64,000 bases of DNA from assembly GCF_041902385.1 (NCBI RefSeq), contig NZ_CP169244.1, positions 2,790,001 through 2,854,000 on the forward strand. The letters run 5' to 3'. The translations under genes and the position numbers were made by a program. The DNA comes from Arcticibacter sp041902385. Its GTDB lineage: Bacteria > Bacteroidota > Bacteroidia > Sphingobacteriales > Sphingobacteriaceae. Positions 47,770 to 57,788 of the stretch are shown piece by piece; positions within the stretch are counted from its first letter, which is position 1, and the number at the start of each line of letters is the position of its first letter. Under the pieces are notes generated by a model. The model searched no databases. It worked only from the letters and a program-made list of their open reading frames with translations, and had not been told where the DNA came from.

Positions 47770-47968
47770 TACTTTTGCGCTTACGCTTGCGGGAGAAACA
47801 CTCCTATCTGCGCGTATAAACGGGACGAACTTGAGTGAGTGTTGTTTGTGGCCTTAATAACGCAAATGGACTCTCAAAAATTGATATAAACTATTTAGAT
47901 GCTTGCTCATGGAAAGACCAGTGAAGCGTACGGACGGCTGAGGAAGCTTTGAATATTAAATAAGCGAA

Positions 47969-49834
47969 ATGAATATGTTCAAAATAAAGAGATTAGCGCG
48001 AGGAAGAGCGGCGATTATTACTGCCTTGCTCAGCAGTATGGCTGCAGGGGCCTCAGCGCAGGATACCGTGCGATACACCGGTACTACCCTTTCTAATGTT
48101 GATTATCACCATGGACAGCTTAGCCCTGCCGTTGGTGTACACAATATACAGGTGTTCAGGGCAAACAGAGAGCATCCTGAACTGGCGGGCGGAAGCAGCT
48201 GGACCTACAATCATCAGCCGATGCTTGCTTACTGGAACAACACCTTTTACCTCGAGTACCTGAGTGATCCGGTAGGAGAACACATTCCTCCGAGTCAGAC
48301 TTACCTGCTTACCTCGAAAGACGGATATGCGTGGTCTAATCCGACAGTGGTGTTTCCTCCCTACAGAATTCCTGACGGAACTGTAAAGGAAGGATATCCG
48401 GGCGTGGCCAAAGATCTGTACGCCATAATGCATCAGCGTATGGGCTTCTTCGTCTCAAAAAAGAACAGGTTACTTGTTTTGGGCTATTACGGAATAGCGC
48501 TGGATGCGAAGGACGATCCGAACGATGGGAAGGGAATCGGTCGTGTGGTTAGAGAAGTATTGCCGGGAGGTAAATTCGGACCGATTTACTTCATCAGAAA
48601 TAATGCTTCCTGGAAGCCAACGAAGAATGACTTCCCTTTTTACAAGAAAAGCAAAGACAAAGGATTTGTGCAGGCGTGTGACGAGTTGTTGGGCAATGCG
48701 CTGATGGTGCAGCAGTGGGTAGAGGAAGCAGACCGGAATGATCCCCTTATCCATCTTCAGCGACCTGTGAAAGCATTCAGTTTTTATCATCTGAATGACG
48801 GACGTGTGGTAGGCTTGTGGAAACACGCCCTTACTTCGATCACAAAGGATGAGGGCAAAAGCTGGGAGTACAGTCCGCTGCGCGCGCCCGGGTTTGTAAA
48901 CAGCAATGCGAAAATATGGGGACAACGGACATCTGATGGTCGATTTGCTACCGTTTATAATCCTTCCGAGTTTCGCTGGCCTCTGGCAGTGTCGACAAGT
49001 GCTGATGGGTTGAACTACAAAGATCTTCTTCTCGTAAACGGTGAGATTTCCACGATGCGTTATGGGGGGAACTTCAAATCCTACGGGCCGCAGTATGTGC
49101 GCGGAATCGCCGAAGGTAACGGACTTCCACCTGATAAAAATATGTGGGTGACCTACAGCATGAACAAGGAGGATATCTGGGTAGCGAAGGTTCCGGTGCC
49201 GGTTGTGTCAAAAGTGGAAGGCCAGATCGATGAGTCTTTCAATTCGATGAGGGCAGGTGAGGAACTGAAATACTGGAATATTTATAGTCCACTTTGGGCC
49301 TCTGCGAAGATCGAAAAAACTGCAGATGGATCTAAAGCGCTTGTCTTGCGCGACAAGGATCGATATGATTTTGCAAAGGCGGAGAGGGTGATTCCCGCCA
49401 CCCGTAAAGGGAGCGTCGAATTTGCTATCGTGCCCGGGCAGGCCGATAAGGGACTGCTGCATATCGAGTTCCAGGACGCTAAAGGAAGCCCGGCTATCCG
49501 GCTCATTTTTGATGCGGACAGCTCGTTTAAAACGAAAGCCGGATATCGCAATTCTGGAATCACCAAGTACCAGGCAGGACAAGAGTACAAGATTAAAGTC
49601 GATTACAACGTTGCGAGCCGGTCATACGTTGTCTACGTAAATGGCCAGAGCAAAGGAACGAAGATTTTCTTTGCACCTGTTGCGGCGGTGGAGCGTGTGA
49701 TGTTCAGAACAGGGGAGGTGAGGCGTTACCCGGACGCGGATACGCCGACCGATCAGGACTTCGATGTAGAGAAGGCGGGCGAGGCTGTGTCTGAGGCCGT
49801 TTATTATATAAAATCATTTAAGACAAGCTTGTAG
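47969..49834 (+). CDS. Secreted beta-propeller protein (sialidase-like) with C-terminal jelly-roll
   Basis: This 621-residue protein has signal peptide ...GASAQ. The first 400 residues show propeller blades with sialidase-type strands (YLLTSKDGYAWSNPTVVFP, SITKDEGKSWEYSPLRAPG, AVSTSADGLNYKDLLLV). The last 200 residues form a LamG/jelly-roll-like domain (GSVEFAIVPGQADKGLLHIE, YKIKVDYNVASRSYVVYVNG). Such folds hydrolyse keto-sugar acid, fucose or rhamnose linkages; the true family is not clear. In a rhamnogalacturonan-II locus, Kdo or Dha release is one option. No operator module of the PUL type is found in its 199-base upstream gap. Confidence 0.7.
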   Translation: MNMFKIKRLARGRAAIITALLSSMAAGASAQDTVRYTGTTLSNVDYHHGQLSPAVGVHNIQVFRANREHPELAGGSSWTYNHQPMLAYWNNTFYLEYLSDPVGEHIPPSQTYLLTSKDGYAWSNPTVVFPPYRIPDGTVKEGYPGVAKDLYAIMHQRMGFFVSKKNRLLVLGYYGIALDAKDDPNDGKGIGRVVREVLPGGKFGPIYFIRNNASWKPTKNDFPFYKKSKDKGFVQACDELLGNALMVQQWVEEADRNDPLIHLQRPVKAFSFYHLNDGRVVGLWKHALTSITKDEGKSWEYSPLRAPGFVNSNAKIWGQRTSDGRFATVYNPSEFRWPLAVSTSADGLNYKDLLLVNGEISTMRYGGNFKSYGPQYVRGIAEGNGLPPDKNMWVTYSMNKEDIWVAKVPVPVVSKVEGQIDESFNSMRAGEELKYWNIYSPLWASAKIEKTADGSKALVLRDKDRYDFAKAERVIPATRKGSVEFAIVPGQADKGLLHIEFQDAKGSPAIRLIFDADSSFKTKAGYRNSGITKYQAGQEYKIKVDYNVASRSYVVYVNGQSKGTKIFFAPVAAVERVMFRTGEVRRYPDADTPTDQDFDVEKAGEAVSEAVYYIKSFKTSL

Positions 49835-49841
49835 GCAGAAC

Positions 49842-51289
49842 ATGAGAGTCAGGAACGTTCTTTTTTTGCGACATTGTTCATCGCTCAGTCGCTGCGGGCT
49901 AAAGTGATACTTCCCCGGATACTAGGCCATAATATGGTACTGCAACGTGATAAACCTGTATGTATATGGGGCACTGCCTCCGCAGGTGAGAAGGTAAGTG
50001 TTCAATTCTCGGGTCAACAGAAACAAACAACTGCCAATTCTGAAGGGAAATGGAGGGTGTACCTCGATCCGATGAAGTGGTCAGCAACAGGCAGGGAAAT
50101 GATCATTGCGGGCGGAAACACCATTAAGCTGGAGAATGTACTTGTAGGGGAGGTCTGGCTGGCATCAGGGCAGTCAAATATGGAGTTTACCATGCGAAAG
50201 AGCAGCAAGATGCCCAGGCCGAATGTGGCGGGACAGAATCCCGTCGACGAGCTGCAGTATGCTAAAAATCCCCTTATCCGCATATTCCTTGTAAATAGAA
50301 AGGAGCTTGTTAAAGCTGACTCTCTGCATCGGGGCTGGAGTGAAGCCCGCGACTCAGCGCTTCGGGCTTTCTCGGCTCCTGCTTATTTTTTTGCCAGAGA
50401 ACTGTATAGCAAACTTGGTATTCCGGTAGGGGTAATCTCCTCGGCTGTGCCGGGTAGTGCAATAGAACCGTGGATTCCCAAAGAGGCGTTTGACCAGTCT
50501 GCTTACTTCAAAGGAAAAAAGGTGAGCAATGACCCGGGAAAATTCTATACACCTATGATCAGTCCGCTCGCGCCCTTCGCAATCAAGGGTTTTCTCTGGT
50601 ATCAGGGAGAGACCAATTGCTTTTTGAATGAGCGGTTGGAGTACACACATAAGATGAACCTTCTCATTAACAGATGGCGGTCCGACTGGAGTGGCAAGGA
50701 TTTGCCTTTCTACTTTGTGCAGATTGCGCCGTTTAAGTATTCCGAGTCAAAAGACAAGCCTTGGCTGACAAAGGAATCGCTTCCCGAATTTCGTGAGGCA
50801 CAGGCCGCCGCCTTGAAGATCTCTCATACGGATATGATCGTCGTTACTGACCTTGTTGACAACCTGAGTGATATACATCCTTCTTACAAATGGGAAGTGG
50901 GGAGGAGGCTCGCACTGACTGCCCTCGCTGGATCATATGGACGGAAGGATCTGGTAAGTTCGGGACCGGTGTTCGAAAAGATGGACGTTAAAGGAAACAA
51001 GGCAAAACTAACGTTCCGTTCAACAGGGAGTGGCCTGGTCAGCAAAGATGGAAAGCCTCTTACCTGTTTCCTGATAGCAGGAAAGGACAAGAAGTTCGTT
51101 TCCGCCGTTGCAACCATATCGAATAACACGGTCGTTGTTTCTTCTTCTTCGGTGACCAAGCCAGTTGCTGTCCGGTTCGCCTGGGAGGAAACAGCCCAGC
51201 CTAATTTATTTAACAAGGAAAGCCTGCCGGCGAGACCGTTCCGTACAGATGATACTTTGACCCCGCAGTTTAAACCAGAGAATAATTAA
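49842..51289 (+). CDS. SGNH sialate-O-acetylesterase-family enzyme, frameshifted as sequenced
   Basis: With one T restored in the T7 run at 49861-49867 the ATG at 49842 gives a signal peptide MRVRNVLFFATLFIAQSLRA and a 482-residue protein. As written, the start codon leads into a different frame. The SGNH signature LASGQSNMEFTM holds the nucleophile Ser (about residue 105), and VDNLSDIHPSYKWEVG carries the Asp-His of the triad. The MVLQRDKPVCIWG opening is standard for the DUF303 family. It probably removes acetyl groups from pectin side chains. It overlaps the next gene by one base. Confidence 0.87.
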
Positions 51290-54087
51290 TGAATCTATAT
51301 CATAAAATTAAGGCCTATATCCGCCTGGTGAAGGTATTGAACACCGTACTAATTCTTCTGTTTACTGCTTTCTTAGAGAAGGTGAACGCGCAGGAAACAC
51401 AAAGGTTATTCCTGTCTGGCACAGGGAACGATCATACGGTGAAGTGGGACTTCTTTTGCACAGCGGGACGGAACTCCGGTAAGTGGACTAAGATACCCGT
51501 TCCATCAAACTGGGAATTGCAGGGTTTTGGCAAGTACGATTACGGCTTCGCAAAAGATAGCGTCAGAGGTAAAGAGAAAGGCCTTTACAGGTACTCATTC
51601 AAAGTTCCCAAGTCCTGGCAAGGTAAGAAGGTCAATATCGTCTTCGAAGGGGCAATGACGGACACCAGGGTGACAATCAATGGCACCCTCGCTGGTGATG
51701 TTCATCAGGGGGCTTTTTACGCCTTTAAGTACGACGTGACTAACTTGCTGAAATTTGGCTCTGCTAATAAGCTGGAGGTTGAAGTGGCGAAACATTCGGC
51801 AAATAAATCGGTGAATGAAGCAGAGCGCAAGGCCGACTTCTGGCTGTTTGGGGGGATCTTCAGACCCGTATATCTGGAAGCCCTTCCAGAGGCGCACATT
51901 GACGGGCTCGCAATAGATGCCCGGGCCGACGGGCAATTCAGTGCTAAGGTGAAGACAGTGGGCTCCGCAGATCGCATTCGCGTGCAACTCTACGAAGCAG
52001 ATGGACAGCCTTTTGGCAGGGAAGTGTCGGCAACGGTGCCTTCTGGCAGGGCAGAAGTGCTGTTGAGTAGTCAAGTGTCCTCGCCTAAGCTCTGGTCGCC
52101 CGAGTATCCTAACCTGTACAAGGCGGTTTTTACTTTGGATAAGGAGGGGAAAGCAGTGCATCGTATGACGAAGAAAATTGGTTTCCGGACAGTGGAGGTA
52201 AAGGAGCGGGATGGCGTCTACGTAAATGGAATCAAAATTAAATTTAAGGGGGTCAACAGGCATTCTTTTCGTCCGGGCAGCGGAAGAACGATGAGCAAGA
52301 CAAACAGCATTGAAGATGTTAACCTCATTAAGGAGATGAACATGAATGCGGTTCGCATGTCCCATTATCCCCCCGATGATCACTTCCTTGATGTTTGCGA
52401 CTCACTCGGCCTTTTTGTTATGGACGAGCTGGCGGGCTGGCACGGGCATTACGATACGCCAACTGGCACCCGGCTGGTGAAAGAGATGCTGGATCACGAC
52501 CGGGACCACCCTTCTATTGTCTTCTGGGCTAACGGCAACGAGGGTGGACATAACAGGGAGCTGGATCATCTTTTTGCTGAGCAGGACATTCAAAAACGCC
52601 CTTTGGTACATCCATGGGAAGACTTTAACGGCTTCGATACCCAACACTATCGTGAGTATAACTACGGTATTGGAAATTATCGGCATGGACACAGTATTGT
52701 GATGCCGACCGAGTTCCTGCATGGAATGTTCGATGGTGGGCATGGCGCTAGTCTGGAGGACTATTGGAATGATATGCTGGCCAACCCCTTATCGGCGGGT
52801 GGTTTCCTTTGGGACTTTGCTGATCAAGGCGTCGTCAGAACGGATAAGAACAACATCATTGATGCTGATGGCAACAGGGGGGCTGATGGAATCGTAGGAC
52901 CATATCACGAGAAAGAAGGAAGCTTTTTTACGATCAAGGAAGTGTGGAGTCCCGTGTTCTTCGAGCGCAGGGAGATGACTCCGGGCTTTGATGGGGTTTT
53001 TAATATTGAGAACCGGTATCACTTTACTAATCTAAATGAATGTCAGTTCTCCTGGAAACTGGCTAACCTTAAAGACAAAAAGGAACTGAGCGGTCGTTTT
53101 GCGGCACCGGATGTGAAGCCTTTTGAGAAAGGCACGCTGAAGGTGGATTTGCCTGGCAGCTGGCAGGATTTTGACGTTCTGTACATCACCGCGAGTGACC
53201 GGTATCAGAAAGAATTGTTCACCTGGAGTTTTCCGATTACTTTGCCGGCTAAAGAGGCTGCCTCCATCGTGAAGAAGGCAGGAGCCGGTTCTGTCACATT
53301 TACTGAAAGCGATACTCTGTTCATTGCTTCTGCTAATGGAGTGAGCCTGGGATTCAGTAAGGAAACCGGCATACTCCGCAACGTGCGAAACAGCAAAGGA
53401 GCCATCCCGTTTACGAATGGTCCTATTGTGCAGGAAGGGGCTACAAACTTTAAGGGCATCAGGCACCGCATGGAAGAGGGCAACCTGATCATCGAGTCTA
53501 CATTTGATCGCAAGGCCTCTTATAATACCTTGCAGTGGACGGTGTACCCCTCAGGATGGGTCAAGCTGAACGTTCGTTATTTCCCTGCAGAGTACCTTAC
53601 CAATTTTGATGGTGTAAACTTTTCTTTTCCTGAAAAGAAGATGAAAGGTGTAGAGTATATGGGTCGCGGGCCCTACCGCGTATGGAAGAACCGGCTGAAG
53701 GGGACTCGTTTCGGGATATGGAAGAAGGACTACAATAACACGGAGACGGGCGAGAGCTGGGTATACCCTGAATTCAAGGGCTACCATTCGAACATGTACT
53801 GGTGTAAGTTTATTACTACAGAGCAGCCCTTTACTGTTGTTACTGAAAACGAAGACGTATTTTTACGTTTATTTAGCGCGGCATGGAAAACGGACGAATG
53901 GCATAATTACGAACCCCTCTTTCCTTCCGGAGATATTTCCTTCATGCAAGGCATTCCCGCCATCGGAACAAAAACACAAAGAGCCGACAGGAGTGGCCCA
54001 ATGGCCATGAAAAATATCTTTTATGATTACGAGAAGGAACCGGCGCGGGCGTTAAATCTGACTCTGTATTTTGATTTCGGAGGGTAA
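51289..54087 (+). CDS. GH2 beta-galactosidase-type glycosidase
   Basis: This 932-residue secreted enzyme has the order of LacZ-type GH2 proteins: a sugar-binding sandwich (KIPVPSNWELQGFGKYDYG; FWLFGGIFRPVYLEALP), an Ig-like domain, a barrel with HPSIVFWANGNEGGHNREL (acid/base Glu) and VMPTEFLHGMFDGG (nucleophile Glu), and a long C-terminal beta-rich region. The VRMSHYPPDDHFLDVCDSLG block confirms the family. Beta-galactosidase or beta-glucuronidase activity is possible. The ATG overlaps the stop of the esterase gene (TAATG). Confidence 0.9.
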   Translation: MNLYHKIKAYIRLVKVLNTVLILLFTAFLEKVNAQETQRLFLSGTGNDHTVKWDFFCTAGRNSGKWTKIPVPSNWELQGFGKYDYGFAKDSVRGKEKGLYRYSFKVPKSWQGKKVNIVFEGAMTDTRVTINGTLAGDVHQGAFYAFKYDVTNLLKFGSANKLEVEVAKHSANKSVNEAERKADFWLFGGIFRPVYLEALPEAHIDGLAIDARADGQFSAKVKTVGSADRIRVQLYEADGQPFGREVSATVPSGRAEVLLSSQVSSPKLWSPEYPNLYKAVFTLDKEGKAVHRMTKKIGFRTVEVKERDGVYVNGIKIKFKGVNRHSFRPGSGRTMSKTNSIEDVNLIKEMNMNAVRMSHYPPDDHFLDVCDSLGLFVMDELAGWHGHYDTPTGTRLVKEMLDHDRDHPSIVFWANGNEGGHNRELDHLFAEQDIQKRPLVHPWEDFNGFDTQHYREYNYGIGNYRHGHSIVMPTEFLHGMFDGGHGASLEDYWNDMLANPLSAGGFLWDFADQGVVRTDKNNIIDADGNRGADGIVGPYHEKEGSFFTIKEVWSPVFFERREMTPGFDGVFNIENRYHFTNLNECQFSWKLANLKDKKELSGRFAAPDVKPFEKGTLKVDLPGSWQDFDVLYITASDRYQKELFTWSFPITLPAKEAASIVKKAGAGSVTFTESDTLFIASANGVSLGFSKETGILRNVRNSKGAIPFTNGPIVQEGATNFKGIRHRMEEGNLIIESTFDRKASYNTLQWTVYPSGWVKLNVRYFPAEYLTNFDGVNFSFPEKKMKGVEYMGRGPYRVWKNRLKGTRFGIWKKDYNNTETGESWVYPEFKGYHSNMYWCKFITTEQPFTVVTENEDVFLRLFSAAWKTDEWHNYEPLFPSGDISFMQGIPAIGTKTQRADRSGPMAMKNIFYDYEKEPARALNLTLYFDFGG

Positions 54088-54092
54088 GGTTA

Positions 54093-54277
54093 GATATCAG
54101 ATATGAGATATAAGATATGAGATATAAGATATTAGCCGGCGGATATTAAGTTACAGAACAATAGATATGAGTAAAATCTGTACGCAAGGTATCAGAAGCC
54201 AGTTAGTTTCCTGATACTAGATGCACAAGATGCGAGAATAGCCAATTTCTAGATACTAAATACTATATACTCAATAC
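54093..54277. repeat. Heptad-repeat arms upstream of the GH78 gene
   Basis: Six units GATATNA run without a gap from 54093 to 54134. Four units of TNNATAC, the opposite orientation of a related heptad, lie at 54250-54277, ending 6 bases before the GH78 ATG. The 115 bases between hold no gene. Confidence 0.65.
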
Positions 54278-54283
54278 AATAAA

Positions 54284-57052
54284 ATGAAATATAAAAGCAT
54301 TATTTGTCTGATCTTCTCAGTTCTTACTCTGCCACTGGCCGGCTGGGGTAAGCCTGAGACGACTCAGGCGGTATCTGTTGTAAAACTGAGGACAGAGCTT
54401 CTGAACAACCCGGTGGGAATTGATGCGACTCAGCCCAGGCTGAGCTGGAACATTGCTGGCGCAGGAAGAGGCATTCGACAAACGGCATGGCAAATTATTG
54501 CTGCTTCTTCGCCTGAAAAGCTTGCGTCGGGACAGGGAGATCTTTGGAACTCAGGTAAGGTTGAGTCTGATCAGTCTCTGCATATCCGGTACTCGGGTGC
54601 TGCATTAAAAAGTAATACGCATTGTTACTGGAAAGTCAAAGTCTGGACCAATAAGGGTGAATCCGGGTGGAGCAATAGTGCTTCACTTACAGTAGGACTG
54701 CTGAATTATGTGGATTGGAAGGGAAGATGGATCGGTGCGGACCATGGATTTCCCTGGGACAGCGAAACACAATGGTCGCGCTTGTCTGCCAGGTACCTGA
54801 GAAAGGAGTTTGATACAAAGAAAGAAGTTAAGCACGCCACTGCGTACATCATCGGACTGGGACTTTATGAGCTCTATCTGAACGGCCAGAAAGTTGGCGA
54901 TCAGGTGCTGGCGCCTGGTCCCACTGATTATCTGAAGGGGGTAAAGTATAATGCTTTTGACGTAACTGGGTTTCTGAAGGCAGGTAAGAACGCAGTGGGA
55001 ACAGTGCTGGGTAATGGACGCTATTATACGATGCGTCAAAAGTACAAGCCATACAAGATCAAGACATTCGGTTATCCGAAGCTGTTGTTCAACCTGATCA
55101 TCGAGTATAAGGACGGTTCATCAGAAACTGTAGTTTCAGACGAATCGTGGAAACTCACGGCCGATGGACCCATCAGATCGAATAATGAATATGATGGCGA
55201 AGAGTACGACGCACGGAAAGAAATGCCTGGATGGAGTACGCCTGGTTTCAATGACAGCAAATGGCAAGAGGCCGAGTTTGTTCAGGAACCGGGAGGAACT
55301 TATGAAGCGCAGATGAACGAGAACATGAAGGTAATGGCCACGATTAAGCCTGTGAGTATCAGGAAGCAGGGGGCAAAGTACATTCTGGATATGGGGCAGA
55401 ATTTTGCAGGATGGCTGCGGCTGCGTGTGAAGGGTGCGAAAGGTGATTCTGTGAAACTACGCTTCGGCGAGAATGTACAGCCCAACGGTGAACTTTATGT
55501 CCGCAATCTCCGTGACGCGAGGTCTACAGACGTCTACGTACTCAAAGGGGCCGGCCAGGAAAGCTGGGAACCTGCTTTTATCTACCATGGTTTTCGCTTT
55601 GTAGAGGTGAGCGGCTATCCCGGAACGCCTACTATTAATGACTTTGACGGTCGTGTAGTTTACGACGACATGAAAAATACAGGCACTTTCAGTACGTCTG
55701 ATGCCACTGTCAACCAGATTTATAAAAATGCTTACTGGGGAATTTTAAGTAACTATAAAGGAATGCCTGTCGATTGTCCGCAGCGTAATGAACGCCAGCC
55801 CTGGCTGGGCGACCGAACGACAGGCTCTTATGGTGAAAGCTTCGTGTTCGATAATAGCAGGCTTTACGCCAAGTGGTTAGACGACATTCACCAATCACAA
55901 AAAGAAGATGGCAGTATTCCTGATGTTGCACCCGCGTTCTGGCGCTACTACGGCGATAATGTGACCTGGCCAGCTACTTATATCACTGTGGCAGAAATGC
56001 TGTACAGGCAGTACGGCGACTTAGAGTCGATCCGTAAGCATTATGACCCAATGAAGAAGTGGATGGACTACATGGCAGGTAAGTATACTCAGGACGGCCT
56101 CATTATCAAGGATAAATATGGCGACTGGTGTGTTCCTCCTGAGTCAAAAGAACTGATTCATTCACGTGATCCTAAGAGGCAAACCGATGGAGTGCTCATT
56201 GCTTCTGCAACTTATATCCGGCTCTCCTCTATCATGGAGGACTTTGCCCGCTTATTAGGAAAGGACCAGGACGCAGCAGATTTTGCTAAAAGAGCCGAAA
56301 CAATCAGACAAGCATTCAATAAAAAGTTCTTTGATGAATCCAAAGGGCAATACAGCAATAATACCATTACAGCTAATTTGCTCCCTCTTGTTCATGGCAT
56401 AGTCCCTGAAGGCTCCAGGGATAAACTGGTGAAAAGCATAGCCGACAAGATTCTCGTCGAGAATAAAGGTCATATTGGAACAGGCGTTATTGGAACACAG
56501 TGGCTGATGCGGGGGCTGTCGGAGTATGGAAGAGCGGACATCGCTTTTCGACTCGCAACCAACCGCGACTACCCCAGCTGGGGATACATGATCGATAACG
56601 GCGCAACAACGATCTGGGAGCTCTGGAATGGAAATACGGCTAACCCGACTATGAACTCTGCTAACCACGTAATGCTTCTGGGCGATTTGATCATTTGGTA
56701 CTACGAGAATGTAGCAGGCATTAAGTCTGATCCGGCTGCGCCAGCTTTTAAAAGAATTTTGATGAAACCGGACATGATTGAGGGGCTTCAATCTGCTTCT
56801 GCCTCGTACGAGTCCGTTCAGGGTATGATTAAGAGTGAATGGAAGCGTAGCTCGGGCACGTTCAGCTGGACAATCACGGTGCCCGCTAATACGTCGGCTA
56901 TGGTTTATATTCCCGCTAAATCTGCTGAACAGGTAAAGGAAGGCAAGAAAAAGGCAGGGCTGACTGAAGGTGTGAAGTTTTTAAGGATGGAAGGTAACCG
57001 GGCGGTCTTTGAGGTCGGCTCAGGCAATTATTCTTTTACATCGACATTATAA
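54284..57052 (+). CDS. GH78 alpha-L-rhamnosidase (first)
   Basis: This 922-residue secreted enzyme removes terminal alpha-L-rhamnose by inversion. It has signal peptide, a fibronectin-like domain (NPVGIDATQPRLSWNIAG), the Bac_rhamnosid N-terminal sandwich (YIIGLGLYELYLNGQKVGD), and the (alpha/alpha)6 barrel with the catalytic-site stretch DCPQRNERQPWLGDRTTGSY (about residue 500) and ATTIWELWNGNT (about residue 780). A C-terminal beta domain ends the protein. Its start follows the heptad arms. Confidence 0.94.
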   Translation: MKYKSIICLIFSVLTLPLAGWGKPETTQAVSVVKLRTELLNNPVGIDATQPRLSWNIAGAGRGIRQTAWQIIAASSPEKLASGQGDLWNSGKVESDQSLHIRYSGAALKSNTHCYWKVKVWTNKGESGWSNSASLTVGLLNYVDWKGRWIGADHGFPWDSETQWSRLSARYLRKEFDTKKEVKHATAYIIGLGLYELYLNGQKVGDQVLAPGPTDYLKGVKYNAFDVTGFLKAGKNAVGTVLGNGRYYTMRQKYKPYKIKTFGYPKLLFNLIIEYKDGSSETVVSDESWKLTADGPIRSNNEYDGEEYDARKEMPGWSTPGFNDSKWQEAEFVQEPGGTYEAQMNENMKVMATIKPVSIRKQGAKYILDMGQNFAGWLRLRVKGAKGDSVKLRFGENVQPNGELYVRNLRDARSTDVYVLKGAGQESWEPAFIYHGFRFVEVSGYPGTPTINDFDGRVVYDDMKNTGTFSTSDATVNQIYKNAYWGILSNYKGMPVDCPQRNERQPWLGDRTTGSYGESFVFDNSRLYAKWLDDIHQSQKEDGSIPDVAPAFWRYYGDNVTWPATYITVAEMLYRQYGDLESIRKHYDPMKKWMDYMAGKYTQDGLIIKDKYGDWCVPPESKELIHSRDPKRQTDGVLIASATYIRLSSIMEDFARLLGKDQDAADFAKRAETIRQAFNKKFFDESKGQYSNNTITANLLPLVHGIVPEGSRDKLVKSIADKILVENKGHIGTGVIGTQWLMRGLSEYGRADIAFRLATNRDYPSWGYMIDNGATTIWELWNGNTANPTMNSANHVMLLGDLIIWYYENVAGIKSDPAAPAFKRILMKPDMIEGLQSASASYESVQGMIKSEWKRSSGTFSWTITVPANTSAMVYIPAKSAEQVKEGKKKAGLTEGVKFLRMEGNRAVFEVGSGNYSFTSTL

Positions 57053-57066
57053 GGTAAATTTTAGGT

Positions 57067-57768
57067 ATGACAAATATAAGAGCAAAAGTTTTAGGGGTGG
57101 CCATGCTAGGCGCCGCCTGGCTGGTTTTTCCCGCTTATGGCGGTATACATGAGACGGTGCGTGTTGCTAAGGGCGAGCGAATCGGGTTCAAAGCCGATGA
57201 CGAGCAGGAACAGAAAGCTGCAGAGTGGGTGGCCGCACTCAATTTGAATGACGCTGCAAAGGAAGGCAGGCTAAAGCAGGTTATTGCCACTCACCTCAAC
57301 GCCATACGGGACTGGCATAATGAACATCCATTTTCGACAGTACCGGCCGGTATCAATCCTGCCACTGGCAATAAGCTCAGCGACCTCGATCGTCAGATTA
57401 TAGCCGATTCAGCGATCCCTTCATCCGTTCATACTGATTTGATGAATGGCTTGCGTAAGGATTTAAGTGAAGAGCAGGTCGAGGTCATCCTCGATAAATA
57501 TACAATTGGTAAAGTCGCCTTCACACTGAAGGGGTATCAGGCTATTGTACCAGACCTGAAGCCGGAGGAAGAAGCGGTAATTTTGAAAAACCTGAAGCAG
57601 GCTAGAGAACAGGCTGTAGACTATAAAAGCATGAAGCAGATCTCGGCTATTTTTGAGATCTACAAAACTAAATGTGAGCAGTACCTCAACTCGAATGGCA
57701 GGAACTGGAAACAGCTGTTTAAGGATTACGTGACAGCTCAAAAAGCAAAAAAGGCAGCCGCGAAATAG
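57067..57768 (+). CDS. DUF3826 periplasmic protein (copy 2)
   Basis: This 233-residue exported protein is a diverged paralogue of the protein at 31483. Shared features are the RVxxKGERIxF-like start of the mature chain, LNDAAKEGRLKQVIATHL and FTLKGYQAIVPDLKPEEEAVI, followed by a helical tail with Lys and Ala. It starts 14 bases after the rhamnosidase and belongs to its operon. No function is known. Confidence 0.82.
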   Translation: MTNIRAKVLGVAMLGAAWLVFPAYGGIHETVRVAKGERIGFKADDEQEQKAAEWVAALNLNDAAKEGRLKQVIATHLNAIRDWHNEHPFSTVPAGINPATGNKLSDLDRQIIADSAIPSSVHTDLMNGLRKDLSEEQVEVILDKYTIGKVAFTLKGYQAIVPDLKPEEEAVILKNLKQAREQAVDYKSMKQISAIFEIYKTKCEQYLNSNGRNWKQLFKDYVTAQKAKKAAAK

Positions 57769-57788
57769 GCGCTGGGTATTAAGTGGTA

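Noticed and set aside
47860..47918. Possible eighth PUL operator before the gene at 47969
   Set aside because: A stretch resembling the proximal half-site (TTGATATAAAC) is present, but the distal half-site does not match and no TAnnTTTG box lies at the required distance.
7399..49867. Homopolymer frameshifts as phase-variable switches
   Set aside because: Two of the affected genes are core functions (ftsK, lolA) for which switching off makes little sense, and the runs are scattered at no fixed position within the genes. Miscalled runs explain all sites more simply.
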